This document shows positions 17,184 to 25,646 of a DNA stretch of 64,000 nt, one piece after another. This DNA is from Manganibacter manganicus (GTDB taxonomy: Bacteria > Pseudomonadota > Alphaproteobacteria > Rhizobiales > Rhizobiaceae), in contig NZ_MDET01000013.1 in assembly GCF_002075885.1 (NCBI RefSeq), positions 1 through 64,000 of the forward strand, read 5' to 3'. Position 1 is the stretch's first letter. Each line of letters begins with the position of its first letter. The position numbers and the translations under genes were made by a program. The notes beneath the pieces are model-generated. The model did not search any database. It was not told where the DNA came from and saw only the letters and a program-made list of their open reading frames with translations.

Positions 17184-17287
17184 GTCCTGTTGATCAAAGC
17201 CCGTTTCATGGCGTCGTGTAGGAGATAATCGCGATCACGAAAATGCCATCGAGCATAAGTTCAACGGAAGCTCCGCTAGGAGTTGGC

Positions 17288-17313
17288 TTGACAATATCCT
17301 CACCAGGGGGATA
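17288..17313. promoter_or_regulatory. DmeR/RcnR-type operator within a promoter
   Basis: TTGACA (17288-17293) is followed directly by TATCC-N9-GGATA (17295-17313), nine bases before the regulator start. The same arrangement (TTGACA next to CTATCC-N9-GGATAG) precedes the paralogous regulator at 20487. The gap is G-rich, like RcnR/DmeR sites. Confidence 0.65.
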
Positions 17314-17322
17314 GCAAGAGCC

Positions 17323-17598
17323 ATGACTGATCACATTCACGCTTCGCACCCGGACATCGTCAAGCGCCTGAAGCGTGCCGAAGGTCATCTCCGGAGCGTC
17401 ATCGATATGTTCGCTGCGGGACGACCCTGCCTCGACATCGCCCAGCAACTCCACGCGGTTGAGAAGGCAGTCAGCCAGGCAAAGCGGACACTGATCCAGG
17501 ATCATCTCGACCACTGCCTTGAGGAAACAGTCGGCGCGCGACCGAAAGAACGTCGCCAGTCGATTGACGAATTCAAGGACCTCATCAAATACCTGTGA
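17323..17598 (+). CDS. CsoR/RcnR-family metal-sensing repressor, DmeR-like (orphan)
   Basis: 91 aa all-helical repressor. His residues near the N-terminus (TDHIHASHPDIV), Cys36 (GRPCLDIA), His61, His64 and Cys65 (DHLDHC) match the ligand pattern of the Ni/Co-sensing DmeR/RcnR branch rather than copper-sensing CsoR. ATG follows GCAAGAG. It is about 67% identical by eye to the product of 20212-20487. No exporter follows; the next sequence is an integrase relic, so its target genes may have been lost. Confidence 0.88.
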   Translation: MTDHIHASHPDIVKRLKRAEGHLRSVIDMFAAGRPCLDIAQQLHAVEKAVSQAKRTLIQDHLDHCLEETVGARPKERRQSIDEFKDLIKYL

Positions 17599-17766
17599 CC
17601 ACTCGCTAGGGCACGCAAACCTCCTGACCTCCAAGCGTCAACGTATCCAGCCTCCGCGATGTAACGGGACATCGTTGCCAGCGCCATCGCGCAGAAGCCG
17701 CAGCTAGATCGCGGCGCGCACGCAAACTTCGCCAGGAGCCTGAAGACTGCAGAGAAGCTATACAGC

Positions 17767-17998
17767 TTGATCCGACCGCGCCTCCGCGATGCCGGCATCA
17801 AGCCACCAGGAAAATGTGGACCACACATCTTCCGTCATGCACGTGCGGTCGAGATGCTGCGCGCGTCAGTTCCGCAAAAGGTCATCGGCGACCCGTTGGG
17901 GCATCGCAATCGCGCCGACGGTCCCCTACCTCAAGCTTGCCACCGCGGATCTCAGGGCCATCGCGCTTGATGTGCCGGGTGCGGAGGTGCCGGCATGA
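17767..17998 (+). pseudogene. Tyrosine recombinase/integrase C-terminal relic
   Basis: Forward-strand codons give PHIFRHARAVEMLRASVPQK then VIGDPLGH, the His-x-x-Arg and Gly-His boxes of a tyrosine recombinase, and after a frameshift near 17920 VPYLKLATADLRAIALDVPG, where the Tyr nucleophile would sit. The N-terminal half is missing. It marks a recombination event beside the orphan regulator. Confidence 0.7.
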
Positions 17999-18182
17999 CC
18001 GCTCATTGGCCCGATCCCGATCACACGACCATTGGTCGGTTTGACCTGCTGCGAGAAGCAGTTGGGCTCATCCGCCGGGCTAGTCGATTCAGCCGAGGCG
18101 AGCGAGGAGATGGTGATGCCAAGCCAGGTGGCGACAAGGTTGGCATCTAGATCGCCGACTGCCCGCTTAAGGGTGGGAGCAT

Positions 18183-18302
18183 TCATCCCGGCCGCAAAGA
18201 GTTTGGCAACGCAGCTACGGCGCACCAAGGGCAGCGCACTGCCGCAATTGGAAGCTTGCGTTGGCACGACGGACAAACACGGGGGGACACAGGCGGCTTC
18301 AT
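18183..18302 (-). CDS. 39-aa four-cysteine zinc-ribbon microprotein (copy 1)
   Basis: 39 aa beginning MKPPVSPRVCPSCQ, with two CxxC pairs: Cys10/13 and Cys24/27 (VRCPWC). A second gene at 53993-54112 encodes another 39-residue protein with cysteines at the same positions and the shared CQRxLPxAAVRCPWC pattern. Identical length and spacing argue that both are real genes. The pairs could hold one zinc ion. Function unknown. Here it lies between the integrase relic and the truncated NicO gene. The ribosome site is weak. Confidence 0.55.
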   Translation of the reverse strand: MKPPVSPRVCPSCQRKLPIAAVRCPWCAVAALPNSLRPG

Positions 18303-18382
18303 GGACTTAAGACCTACAGTTAGAGATTTAGCAATTACCTTGCTGGCGCATTTTTGAACGCACGCGACTTCTTCCAGCCCTG

Positions 18383-18460
18383 CTAGCAAGGGCTACGCTC
18401 GGCGAAGGCGAGGTAAATCTCGCGCTGAATGGCGACGATATCCTGGAACAGCCACATCAT
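18383..18460 (-). pseudogene. Truncated NicO/RcnA-type nickel-cobalt exporter
   Basis: Starts MMWLFQDIVAIQREIYLAFA at ATG 18460, overlapping the YqaA stop (ATGA). These residues resemble the opening of NicO-family nickel/cobalt exporters, which begin with an IQxxIYxxLAE-like helix. The frame stops after 25 codons with no further match, so a junction removed the rest. The context (DmeR-like regulator, NreB-like MFS) suits a nickel/cobalt operon. The match is short. Confidence 0.5.
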
Positions 18461-18894
18461 GACATCAGCCCCGCAGTCGCCGCAGCGAGGACGACGTACC
18501 GTCCCGTCTTGGCGATCCCCACGAGCAGGAGAAAGCTCCAGAGCGGCTCTCGCATGACCCCCGCCGCGACGGTGAGCGCGTCGCCGCCGAGAGGTGCCCA
18601 TGACAGCAGCAGGCTCCAGCGGCCCCACCTCCGGTACCAGGCCGATGCCCGGTACAGAGAAGAGGCGGAGACAGGGAACCAGCGCCGATGCCGGAAGCGT
18701 TCGACTCCACGTCCGAGCGCCCAGTTCACGACGGCCCCGAGCGTATTTCCTATGCTGGCGACTACCACAAGGAGAACGATGGGATAGCCAGCCAATTGCA
18801 GGCCGATCAGAGCTGCTTCCGACTGTGCCGGGAGAATGGTGGCGGCCACGAAAGCAATAGCGAACAAGCCTGATAGCGCGAGAAAGACGTCCAC
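18457..18894 (-). CDS. YqaA/DedA-like small membrane protein
   Basis: 145 aa with four to five hydrophobic segments, including LILPAQSEAALIGLQ-like AATILPAQSEAALIGLQLAG, SIGNTLGAVVNWALGRG and SWAPLGGDALTVAAGVMR, the SNARE-associated (VTT) signature of the YqaA subgroup. GTG 18894 starts just after the MFS stop (18902). The biochemical role is unknown; related DedA proteins are lipid or cation-linked membrane proteins. Its position between an MFS exporter and a NicO start suggests a part in metal export, which is inference. Confidence 0.8.
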   Translation of the reverse strand: MDVFLALSGLFAIAFVAATILPAQSEAALIGLQLAGYPIVLLVVVASIGNTLGAVVNWALGRGVERFRHRRWFPVSASSLYRASAWYRRWGRWSLLLSWAPLGGDALTVAAGVMREPLWSFLLLVGIAKTGRYVVLAAATAGLMS

Positions 18895-18901
18895 TCGCGC
18901 A

Positions 18902-20212
18902 TCAGTCCTTCATCGGCCATGCGGTGTGCAGGTCGTCGATGACAAAGGCATGCACATGACGGTGCCGCTCGGCCTCGACAAGGTGCGGATGGTCGGACGG
19001 GAGGTTTTCATGACTGTGTACGACTTCCTCAGGATCATTGGCAGGCCACACCGCGAACGCGATGACGATTGCCCCGCCTGCCAGCAGGGCCAAAATGACA
19101 GCGGTAACGGGAAGCCCAATCGTGGCACCCGCCCAACCCGCGACCGGATAGGCGACCAGCCAGCAGGCATGCGACAACGCAAACTGCGCGGCGAAGACCG
19201 CCGGACGGTCCTCCGGATGCGCCGAACGCCGTAGCAGGCGACCGGAAGGGGTCTGCGCCATGGAGTACCCCAGCCCCAGCACGAACCACAGCGCGAGCAA
19301 CCACTGATACGAGGGCAATGCGGCGGCGGCCAGCGTTCCGACTGCCAGCAAGGCTGCTCCGCCGAACATCGCAGTGCGATCTGGGATTCTTTCCAATAGT
19401 TGTGGCAGGGCCAGTGCCGCTATCATCGAACCCCCGCCGAAGGCTCCGAGGGCGACAGCCATCGCTTGCTGGTCCAGCCCGAACGCCGCCTGCACGTAGA
19501 CGACAGTGTTGACGATCACCAGTGCCCCAGCAGAAGCGACAGCGAGATTGACCGCCAACAGACCACGCAGGCGTGGCGTTGCGAGATAGATGCGGATTCC
19601 GCGCGTCGTGCGGTCATATATGCCGCGCGGCTTGGACGGCTTAGGGCTCGGCAGAACGACGGAGACGACCAGTGCGGCCGAGCCGAGGAAGCCGAAGACC
19701 GTGCCCGCGAACAGGCTGTGGAAGGAGATAACGGTCAGGAGGACCGCTGCTAGCATGGGACTGATGACGCTCTCAAGGTCATAGGCAAGTCGGGAGAGAG
19801 AAAGGGCGCGCGTGTATTCCTTCTCGTCCGGAAGGATGTCGGGAATCGTGGCCTGAAAAGTCGGCGTAAAGGCGGCGGACGCGGACTGGAGTGCAAAGAT
19901 CAGCACGTAAATTTGCCAGACTTCGGTGACGAAGGGCAGGAAGAGCGCCACACCGGCGCGCACCAGGTCGAGCAGGACCAGCATTGCGCGGCGGGGGAGG
20001 CGTTCGGCGAAGGCGGATGCGACAGGTGCGACACCGACATAAGCGACCATCTTGATGGCAAGCGCGGTGCCGAGCACAGATCCCGCGTCGGCCCCGGCGA
20101 GGTCGAAGGCGAGCAACCCGAGGGCGACCGTCAGTAGTCCCGTTCCGACAAGGGCGATCACCTGAGCGAGGAACAGGTGGCGGTAAATGCGGTGCGAGAG
20201 GATGGCCAGCAT
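18902..20212 (-). CDS. MFS exporter with His-rich tail, NreB-like (nickel/cobalt)
   Basis: 436 aa, twelve membrane segments, with MFS loop sequence AERLPRRAMLVLLDLVRAG. The C-terminal cytoplasmic tail is His-rich (VVHSHENLPSDHPHLVEAE, then RHRHVHAF), like NreB-type nickel exporters. It overlaps the upstream DmeR/RcnR-type regulator (TGATG at 20212), so both are transcribed from the operator at 20500-20526. Together they indicate Ni/Co efflux. The substrate is inferred from the regulator class and the tail. Confidence 0.85.
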   Translation of the reverse strand: MLAILSHRIYRHLFLAQVIALVGTGLLTVALGLLAFDLAGADAGSVLGTALAIKMVAYVGVAPVASAFAERLPRRAMLVLLDLVRAGVALFLPFVTEVWQIYVLIFALQSASAAFTPTFQATIPDILPDEKEYTRALSLSRLAYDLESVISPMLAAVLLTVISFHSLFAGTVFGFLGSAALVVSVVLPSPKPSKPRGIYDRTTRGIRIYLATPRLRGLLAVNLAVASAGALVIVNTVVYVQAAFGLDQQAMAVALGAFGGGSMIAALALPQLLERIPDRTAMFGGAALLAVGTLAAAALPSYQWLLALWFVLGLGYSMAQTPSGRLLRRSAHPEDRPAVFAAQFALSHACWLVAYPVAGWAGATIGLPVTAVILALLAGGAIVIAFAVWPANDPEEVVHSHENLPSDHPHLVEAERHRHVHAFVIDDLHTAWPMKD

Positions 20213-20487
20213 CAGAGGTACCTCGCGATCTCCTTGAAATCATCGATCGAACCACGCTTCGCCCGTGGCAACGGCCCGACGGATTCTTCAAGGCAATGGT
20301 CGAGATGGTCGTGGATCAGGTTACGCTTCGCCTGAGCGACTGCCCTTTCCACCGCGTGCAGTTGCTGGGTGATGTCTAGGCATGACCTTCCGCCCTCGAT
20401 CATAGCAACGACGCTGCGCATGTGTCCCTTGGCGTGCCTAAGCCGGTTCACGATGTCGGAGTGGGAGAAATGTCGATAATCAGTCAT
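20212..20487 (-). CDS. CsoR/RcnR-family metal-sensing repressor, DmeR-like
   Basis: 91 aa. Metal ligands in the DmeR/RcnR pattern: N-terminal His residues (TDYRHFSHSDIV), Cys36 (GRSCLDIT), His59, His61, His64 and Cys65 (HDHLDHC). Apo-repressor binds a G-tract dyad; Ni or Co releases it. It lies upstream of and overlaps the MFS exporter gene, and its own promoter carries a matching dyad. It is a paralogue of 17323-17598. Confidence 0.92.
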   Translation of the reverse strand: MTDYRHFSHSDIVNRLRHAKGHMRSVVAMIEGGRSCLDITQQLHAVERAVAQAKRNLIHDHLDHCLEESVGPLPRAKRGSIDDFKEIARYL

Positions 20488-20499
20488 GATGCTTTTCTC

Positions 20500-20526
20500 C
20501 TATCCTCCCCCATGGGATAGTGTCAA
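20500..20526 (-). promoter_or_regulatory. DmeR/RcnR-type operator-promoter
   Basis: Reverse strand: TTGACA (20526-20521) directly followed by CTATCC-CATGGGGGA-GGATAG (20520-20500). Six-base arms, nine-base G-rich gap, as before the paralogue at 17295-17313 but with one more base pair in the arms. Repressor binding would cover the promoter. Confidence 0.7.
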
Positions 20527-20529
20527 CAT

Positions 20530-20845
20530 CTCTGGTTGTAGTAGCGGAGCAAATCTGTCGGACCCCCAAGCGTGAGCCACGGCCATGCTCGGGAACGGAT
20601 TTGCTGGCGTCTCGCCGCGACGTCCGAAAGCCGTGGGTCTCTGGGAGAGCCTTTGGTTCGTCCAAAATGGTGAGGAACAAGTATTTCGGCCTATCGGCGG
20701 GCGCGACAACCATGAACGCTGTCAGCACTTTGTCGCTGGAGTAGCGACCGTTCACGATCTTCTCGGACGTTCCGGTCTTTCCGCCAATGAAATATCCAGG
20801 AATATCTGCGCGCCTTGCCGAACCGACTTCGGCGTTCAACTTCAT
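20530..20845 (-). pseudogene. FtsI/PBP2-type penicillin-binding protein, C-terminal relic
   Basis: Reverse-strand codons read RRADIPGYFIGGKTGTSEK, with the KTGT box of class B penicillin-binding proteins, then VNGRYSSDKVLTAFMVVAP and LTILDEPKALPETHGF before the frame degrades. The transpeptidase SxxK and SxN boxes are missing. A 5' relic of the same kind of gene is at 47456-47840. Confidence 0.8.
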
Positions 20846-20898
20846 GAGGAAGCGAAGCGCCTCGCCTGTCTGAGGGCTGACTGCCGAACCCGCAGATT

Positions 20899-21102
20899 AC
20901 CGCGCGACAGCCGGAGAATACGCGAAATGTCCTCGATGCGCCTGTGAAGGATTACCGCATCCGCAGTCTCGAGCGCGACATCCGTGTCGCTCATGGCGAT
21001 AGCGATGCGGATGCCGGCGGCCGCGAGCGCCGGCGCATCGTTGATGCCGTCGCGGACCTTAGCGGCGTTGAGACCCTCCTTCTGCATCTCGTCGACGATA
21101 CC
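20899..21102 (-). pseudogene. P1B-type ATPase fragment (phosphorylation domain end)
   Basis: Codons read IVDEMQKEGLNAAKVRDGIN, then DAPALAAAG and [20 protein letters not shown], the hinge region of a CadA/ZntA-like ATPase, with GDGIND altered to RDGIND. It abuts the penicillin-binding protein relic directly. 21103-21259 holds no recognised gene. Confidence 0.8.
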
Positions 21103-21259
21103 CGGTGCTTGATGTCGAGAACAGCCTCTCGGTAGCACGACACAGCTTCGTGCCCTTCAGTGGTCGCCTGGCAGCCGCCGAACACGGTCGAGTAGGACTG
21201 GCAGTACTGAGCCATCGCGCCGCGCGTCGGAACGCCAAGCAGACCGTACAAATAGCCTC

Positions 21260-21290
21260 TTGCCTCTCTAGCTGCTAGAGGAATTAGCAT
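21260..21290 (+). promoter_or_regulatory. MerR-type operator-promoter for the two-HMA ATPase
   Basis: -35 TTGCCT (21260-21265), 19-base spacer with the perfect dyad CTCTAG-CTG-CTAGAG (21266-21280), -10 TAGCAT (21285-21290), 31 bases before the ATPase start. The near copy before dsbA is at 29065-29095. The likely regulator is the MerR protein at 24422-24835. Confidence 0.8.
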
Positions 21291-21321
21291 GCTTCATTGA
21301 TTTGGGCGAAAGGCACCATTT

Positions 21322-23874
21322 ATGAGCACGTCTATGTTGCAAAGCCGTTTCCGGGTTGAGGGGATGGATTGCGCCAGTTGCGCCAAAAAAATTGACACGG
21401 CTGCCAGGCGCATCAACGGCGTCGAGGACGTTTCCGTGTCCGTGACCGCAGGAACGATGACCGTGACGCATCGACCCGTTGCCGACTTAGCAAGCATGTC
21501 GAAGCGCATCGAAAGCCTAGGCTACAAAGTGAGCCCTGCCGCTGCAAAGCCCTCAACGGCAAGGTCAATGGGGGAGGTCAAGGCTGTTGCTCATGACCAT
21601 TCCGATCATGATCATAGCCAAGGCGGACACCATCACGAACATGATCACTCTGATCACGACCACGGCGATGACGCACACGACCCACTGCTTTTGCAAAGCC
21701 GATATCGTGTCGAAGGCATGGATTGCGCGAGTTGCGCGCAGAAGATTGACACGGCGGTAAGGCGGATCGAGGGGATAGAAGAGGTGACGGTTTCCGTGAC
21801 TGCGGGAACGATGACCGTCAGCCACAGAACGGAGGCCGACCAATCCCAGATCAAGAAGCGTGTCGAAAGCCTCGGCTACAAGGTTTCCCCCGCTGCGACG
21901 GCGAAATACGACGATGCAGGCGCCAGGAATTCGCGCGCGGTAGCCGACTCCCACGAGGGCGACAAGGGCGTTGCCGGGCTCCACGGTCACGACCACGGCA
22001 ATGAGGAAGGACCGTGGTGGAAGACGACAAAGGCAAGGCTAACGATTTTTTGCGGCCTTGCGCTCCTTGCAGCATTCGTTGTCGGCAAGCTTGTGCCGGC
22101 TTACGAGACATGGGCCTTCATCGCAGCTATGGCCGTCGGCCTTGTTCCGATCGCTCGGCGCGCGGTGATGGCCGCACTCAACGGCTCCCCATTTACCATA
22201 GAAACGCTGATGACAATCGCAGCGGTCGGCGCCGTCATTATCGACGCCAGCGAGGAGGCGGCTGCCGTTGTTTTCCTGTTCCTGGTCGGCGAGTTGTTGG
22301 AGGGCGTCGCAGCCGGTCGCGCGCGTGCCAGCATCAAGGCTCTGGCCACACTTGTTCCGAAAACAGCGCTGGTCGAGGACAACGGCAAGACGACGGAGGT
22401 CCAGGCCGAAAGCGTCGCCGTTGGGTCGACAATACTGGTACGGCCCGGCGACCGCGTTCCGGCGGATGGCGTCATCCTCTCAGGGAGCACGTCCATCGAT
22501 GAATCGCCAGTAACGGGCGAGTCCGTTCCCAAGACGAAGGGCCCCGAGGATCAGGTCTTTGCGGGCACCATCAACCAGGACGCCGCCATTCGCGTCAAGG
22601 TTACGGCAGCAGCGGCTGACAATACCATCTCACGAATTATTGAACTGGTGGAACAGGCGCAGGAATCAAAAGCGCCGACCGAGCGCTTCATCGACCGGTT
22701 CTCGACCTACTATACCCCTGGCGTCATGGCCGTGGCCGCCCTTGTAGCAATTGTTCCGCCGTTGGCTTTTGGGGGTGACTGGTCGGGGTGGATCTACAAG
22801 GGATTGGCGATCCTGCTTATCGGATGCCCATGTGCACTCGTCATCTCCACGCCCGCAGCGATCGCTGCCAGCCTTTCGGCAGGCGCGCGAAGAGGCCTGC
22901 TTATGAAGGGCGGCGCGGTTCTGGAATCCTTCCGAAAAGTGACGAAGGTGGCTTTCGACAAGACGGGCACTCTCACCGAAGGAAAACCAAAGGTCACGGA
23001 CGTCGTTGGCGCGTCCCGCTCGGAAAAAGAAACATTGGAATTGGCCGCCAATCTCGAAATCGGCTCGAGCCACCCACTCGCCGTCGCCATCCTGGCGAAA
23101 GCACGGGAGAACGGATACGAGCCGACGTCAGCGAGTGACGCAAAGGCAATTGGCGGCGAAGGAGTCGTCGGTACGGTAAACGGCACATCCCTCTTTCTTG
23201 GCTCGCCACAGGCCGCCGAGAAGCGGGCTCAGCTCTCCCAAGAGCTCCGCGAGCGGATCACCAGCCTCAACGATCAGGGAAAGACCGTCTCGGTACTCCT
23301 CGCCAATAAACAGGTCGCCGGCTTGCTCGCCATGCGAGACGAACCCCGTGCTGATGCGGCAACGGGCATTGCCGCGCTTAAGGAACTCGGCATTTCTGCT
23401 GTCATGCTCACTGGCGACAACAAGAGGACAGCCGCAGTCATCGCAGCGTCCCTCGGAATAGTGCCGCGCGCGGAGTTGATGCCTCAAGACAAGCAGCGGA
23501 TCGTCAGCGAGATGCAGAAGGCCGGCGAGATCGTCGCAAAAGTCGGTGATGGCATCAACGATGCGCCGGCCCTTGCAGCCGCAGACGTCGGCATCGCCAT
23601 GGGAGGCGGCACGGACGTTGCACTCGAGACTGCCGACGCGGCTGTTCTACACGGGCGGGTGATGGATGTTGCCAACATGGTGGCACTGTCGCGCGCCACA
23701 ATGAGCAACATCTTCCAGAACATAACCATCTCGCTTGGTCTAAAGGCTGTATTCTTGGTGACCACGGTTGCCGGCATCACCGGACTCTGGCCAGCGATCC
23801 TTGCGGATACCGGGGCCACCGTGCTCGTAACAGCGAATGCGATGCGCCTGCTCGGTTGGCGCGGCATCAAATAA
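21322..23874 (+). CDS. P1B-type heavy-metal ATPase with two HMA domains (Zn/Cd/Pb type)
   Basis: 850 aa. Two HMA domains, each with GMDCASC (about 14-20 and 131-137), are nearly identical duplicates separated by a His/Asp-rich linker (HDHSDHDHSQGGHHHEHDHS). Then actuator ESPVTGES, membrane CPC (LLIGCPCALVISTP), DKTGTLTEG with the phosphorylated Asp, SSHPLA, MLTGDN and GDGINDAPALA. A terminal AILADTGATVLVTANAMRLL fits the ZntA/CadA (P1B-2) class that exports Zn, Cd and Pb. ATG 21322 follows AAAGG. A MerR-type promoter precedes it and a ZntR-like MerR gene lies 550 bases downstream. Confidence 0.95.
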   Translation: MSTSMLQSRFRVEGMDCASCAKKIDTAARRINGVEDVSVSVTAGTMTVTHRPVADLASMSKRIESLGYKVSPAAAKPSTARSMGEVKAVAHDHSDHDHSQGGHHHEHDHSDHDHGDDAHDPLLLQSRYRVEGMDCASCAQKIDTAVRRIEGIEEVTVSVTAGTMTVSHRTEADQSQIKKRVESLGYKVSPAATAKYDDAGARNSRAVADSHEGDKGVAGLHGHDHGNEEGPWWKTTKARLTIFCGLALLAAFVVGKLVPAYETWAFIAAMAVGLVPIARRAVMAALNGSPFTIETLMTIAAVGAVIIDASEEAAAVVFLFLVGELLEGVAAGRARASIKALATLVPKTALVEDNGKTTEVQAESVAVGSTILVRPGDRVPADGVILSGSTSIDESPVTGESVPKTKGPEDQVFAGTINQDAAIRVKVTAAAADNTISRIIELVEQAQESKAPTERFIDRFSTYYTPGVMAVAALVAIVPPLAFGGDWSGWIYKGLAILLIGCPCALVISTPAAIAASLSAGARRGLLMKGGAVLESFRKVTKVAFDKTGTLTEGKPKVTDVVGASRSEKETLELAANLEIGSSHPLAVAILAKARENGYEPTSASDAKAIGGEGVVGTVNGTSLFLGSPQAAEKRAQLSQELRERITSLNDQGKTVSVLLANKQVAGLLAMRDEPRADAATGIAALKELGISAVMLTGDNKRTAAVIAASLGIVPRAELMPQDKQRIVSEMQKAGEIVAKVGDGINDAPALAAADVGIAMGGGTDVALETADAAVLHGRVMDVANMVALSRATMSNIFQNITISLGLKAVFLVTTVAGITGLWPAILADTGATVLVTANAMRLLGWRGIK

Positions 23875-23924
23875 GTCTGTGCCGCTGAAGGCGATCTGCC
23901 ATCAGAGCGGTGGCGGAAAGAGTA

Positions 23925-24068
23925 ATGCTGATTGACGTGTCGGCGGTTGGATTGGCGACCGCTGTTATAGCAGGCGCTATTTCGTTCGTATCGCCTTGTG
24001 TGCTTCCCTTGGTGCCTGGATACTTTCCTTCGTCTCTAGCGGCATTGACCCGGCTTCGACACGCATGA
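23925..24068 (+). pseudogene. ccdA N-terminal relic
   Basis: A 47-codon frame begins MLIDVSAVGLATAVIAGAIS and continues FVSPCVLPLVPGY, the first membrane helix and Cys motif of CcdA, then departs and stops at 24068. The ribosome site GGAAAGAG is still present. The second Cys helix is absent. Intact paralogues are at 40256-40996 and 55442-56170. Confidence 0.8.
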
Positions 24069-24122
24069 TCGACCGTATGCGCGTTGCGGCGGCAGGTAGG
24101 TCCAAGCGAGCCGAGCGATATC

Positions 24123-24415
24123 CTACTCAGACAGACGAAACTTCTGATGGCACCTTGAGCAGGACTGCCAATATCCTTGAAGGGCACTCTCATTCCGTCA
24201 AGATTCCCGGCTTCCGATGCCGCAATCAGAGCCTTGACCGCGGCACCGAACCGCTCCATCTCAGCCTTGAATTCATCCGATTGTCCCAGATCGCCGAAGA
24301 GGCGCGACTGGCATGATCCTTGGTCGCTGAGGAAAACTGTTCGCGGGCTTGATGACAGATCTCGTGAAGTGCAGCTACACCGGCGCGGGCAACTATGAAT
24401 CCGAGGGCGAGACCT
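24123..24415 (-). pseudogene. Cytochrome c', frameshifted second copy
   Basis: Reverse-strand codons reproduce the protein of 13528-13965: AGVAALHEICHQAREQFSSA, TKDHASRASSAIWDN, then in a second frame AAVKALIAASEAGNLDGMRV, PFKDIG, and in a third frame SCSRCHQKFRLSE. Two frameshifts, one just before the heme motif, break the gene. The N-terminal third is missing. Confidence 0.85.
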
Positions 24416-24421
24416 CCTAGT

Positions 24422-24835
24422 CTAGTGCTCGCTTACGCACATATCGTGGTTCGCGAGAGACTGCAGAACGTAGCAATCCCTTATACTATCGCCGTGGCAG
24501 CAGGCCGCTATGCGCTCGAGCTCCTTTTCCAGGGGCCGGAGCTTTGCGATTTTGTTACGGACGATCTGGAGCTGTCGGATGGCGATCGTATCCGCGTCCG
24601 CGCATGGACGTTCCGGATGGGCGCTTAGCTCCAGCAACTCCCGAATGGCCTCAATTGTGAAACCCAGATCGCGCGCGTGCTTGATAAAGGAAAGACGATC
24701 CCGGTCTTGAGGTTCGTACCGTCGCTGGTTCCCTCCGGACCGCTCGGCCGCAGCCATCAATCCCATCTGCTCATAATAGCGAATCGTCGGGATTTTAACA
24801 CCTGTTGCACGTGAGAGCTCTCCGATCGTCAGCAT
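24422..24835 (-). CDS. MerR-family regulator, ZntR/CadR-like
   Basis: 137 aa. Winged helix-turn-helix (GELSRATGVKIPTIRYYEQM), dimer helix with Cys78 (RPCADAD), and the metal loop ACCHGDSIRDC with Cys112, Cys113, His114 and Cys121. The CC...H...C set resembles the two-zinc site of ZntR. Cys133 and His137 end the tail. It probably activates the ATPase at 21322 and perhaps the dsbA operon, both of which have the same operator type. ATG 24835; the upstream CTACTATAGCTATTATG region is A+T-rich and may be its own promoter. Confidence 0.92.
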   Translation of the reverse strand: MLTIGELSRATGVKIPTIRYYEQMGLMAAAERSGGNQRRYEPQDRDRLSFIKHARDLGFTIEAIRELLELSAHPERPCADADTIAIRQLQIVRNKIAKLRPLEKELERIAACCHGDSIRDCYVLQSLANHDMCVSEH

Positions 24836-24982
24836 CTTTTTCTCCAGCTACTATAGCTATTATGATTGACAATCTTCCCCAGCCAACGCGTTCAATCGCC
24901 GCACCATCCTGGAAGCAGGATCGTAAGTTTGCCAGATTATACTGGAACACGCGATCAACGCTTACCTAGGAGACAAGACCGC

Positions 24983-25498
24983 GTGAAAAGTGCACTTCTG
25001 CCGGCCTCGGCTCTCGCCGCCTTGTTTGCAGCCACACCGCTGGAAGCGTCAAACAACCAGATCGATCATGCGAACCCGCCGCAACTTGTGATTGTTGAAC
25101 ACGCAGAGATCCTAGTACCAGGCCGTGATGGCGCCACCGCAGAAGGCTATCTGACGATCTGGAACGGGACGAATCAGCAGGTGAGCCTTGAGGCGATCCG
25201 AAGCGACGCATTCGGCAGAATCTCCATCATGCGATCCAACCTCGGTTCAGATCCAACCAACTCACTGCCAGTGGAAGGAATTATTCCCGTGCCTGGGCAT
25301 GCCGAATTGACGATGCGTGCTGATGGCACTCGCCTCCTGCTCGAAGAACCGTTACCCCGACCTGACAAACTGGGTAGCATCCGTTTTACGCTCGCCTTCG
25401 AAGGCGGCCAGGAACTGGAGGTTATGGCCAACATCGTACAATCCCGTGACCAGCTGACGATACATCATCATGGCCAGGGAGATATCGCTATCGACTGA
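24983..25498 (+). CDS. PCuAC-family (DUF461) periplasmic protein lacking the copper motif
   Basis: 171 aa from GTG 24983 after AGGAG. Signal peptide (LLPASALAALFAATPLEAS). The fold segments of PCuAC are visible (GATAEGYLTIWNGTNQQVSL, then IPVPGHAELTMRADGTRLLL), but the canonical H-x10-M-x21-H-x-M set is not: only scattered His and Met remain, plus a C-terminal HHHGQG. It may bind another metal or none. Neighbours are the ZntR-like regulator (divergent) and the BTLCP gene. Family assignment is moderate. Confidence 0.6.
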   Translation: MKSALLPASALAALFAATPLEASNNQIDHANPPQLVIVEHAEILVPGRDGATAEGYLTIWNGTNQQVSLEAIRSDAFGRISIMRSNLGSDPTNSLPVEGIIPVPGHAELTMRADGTRLLLEEPLPRPDKLGSIRFTLAFEGGQELEVMANIVQSRDQLTIHHHGQGDIAID

Positions 25499-25646
25499 TA
25501 GTTGGCGTACCGATCGCATTGGTGAACGGAGTCTTGCAGGAGTCCCAACAATTCGTCGATAGTTCGAACTTAATTTAACCTACTGATTTTGCGTCATTTT
25601 GAGGCTTATCTCGTATCTGTTTCCCAAACGTATGGGAGACAGTCAA

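Noticed and set aside
17926..18276. 116-codon reverse frame next to the integrase relic
   Set aside because: Overlaps the end of the relic and shows no family; probably chance.
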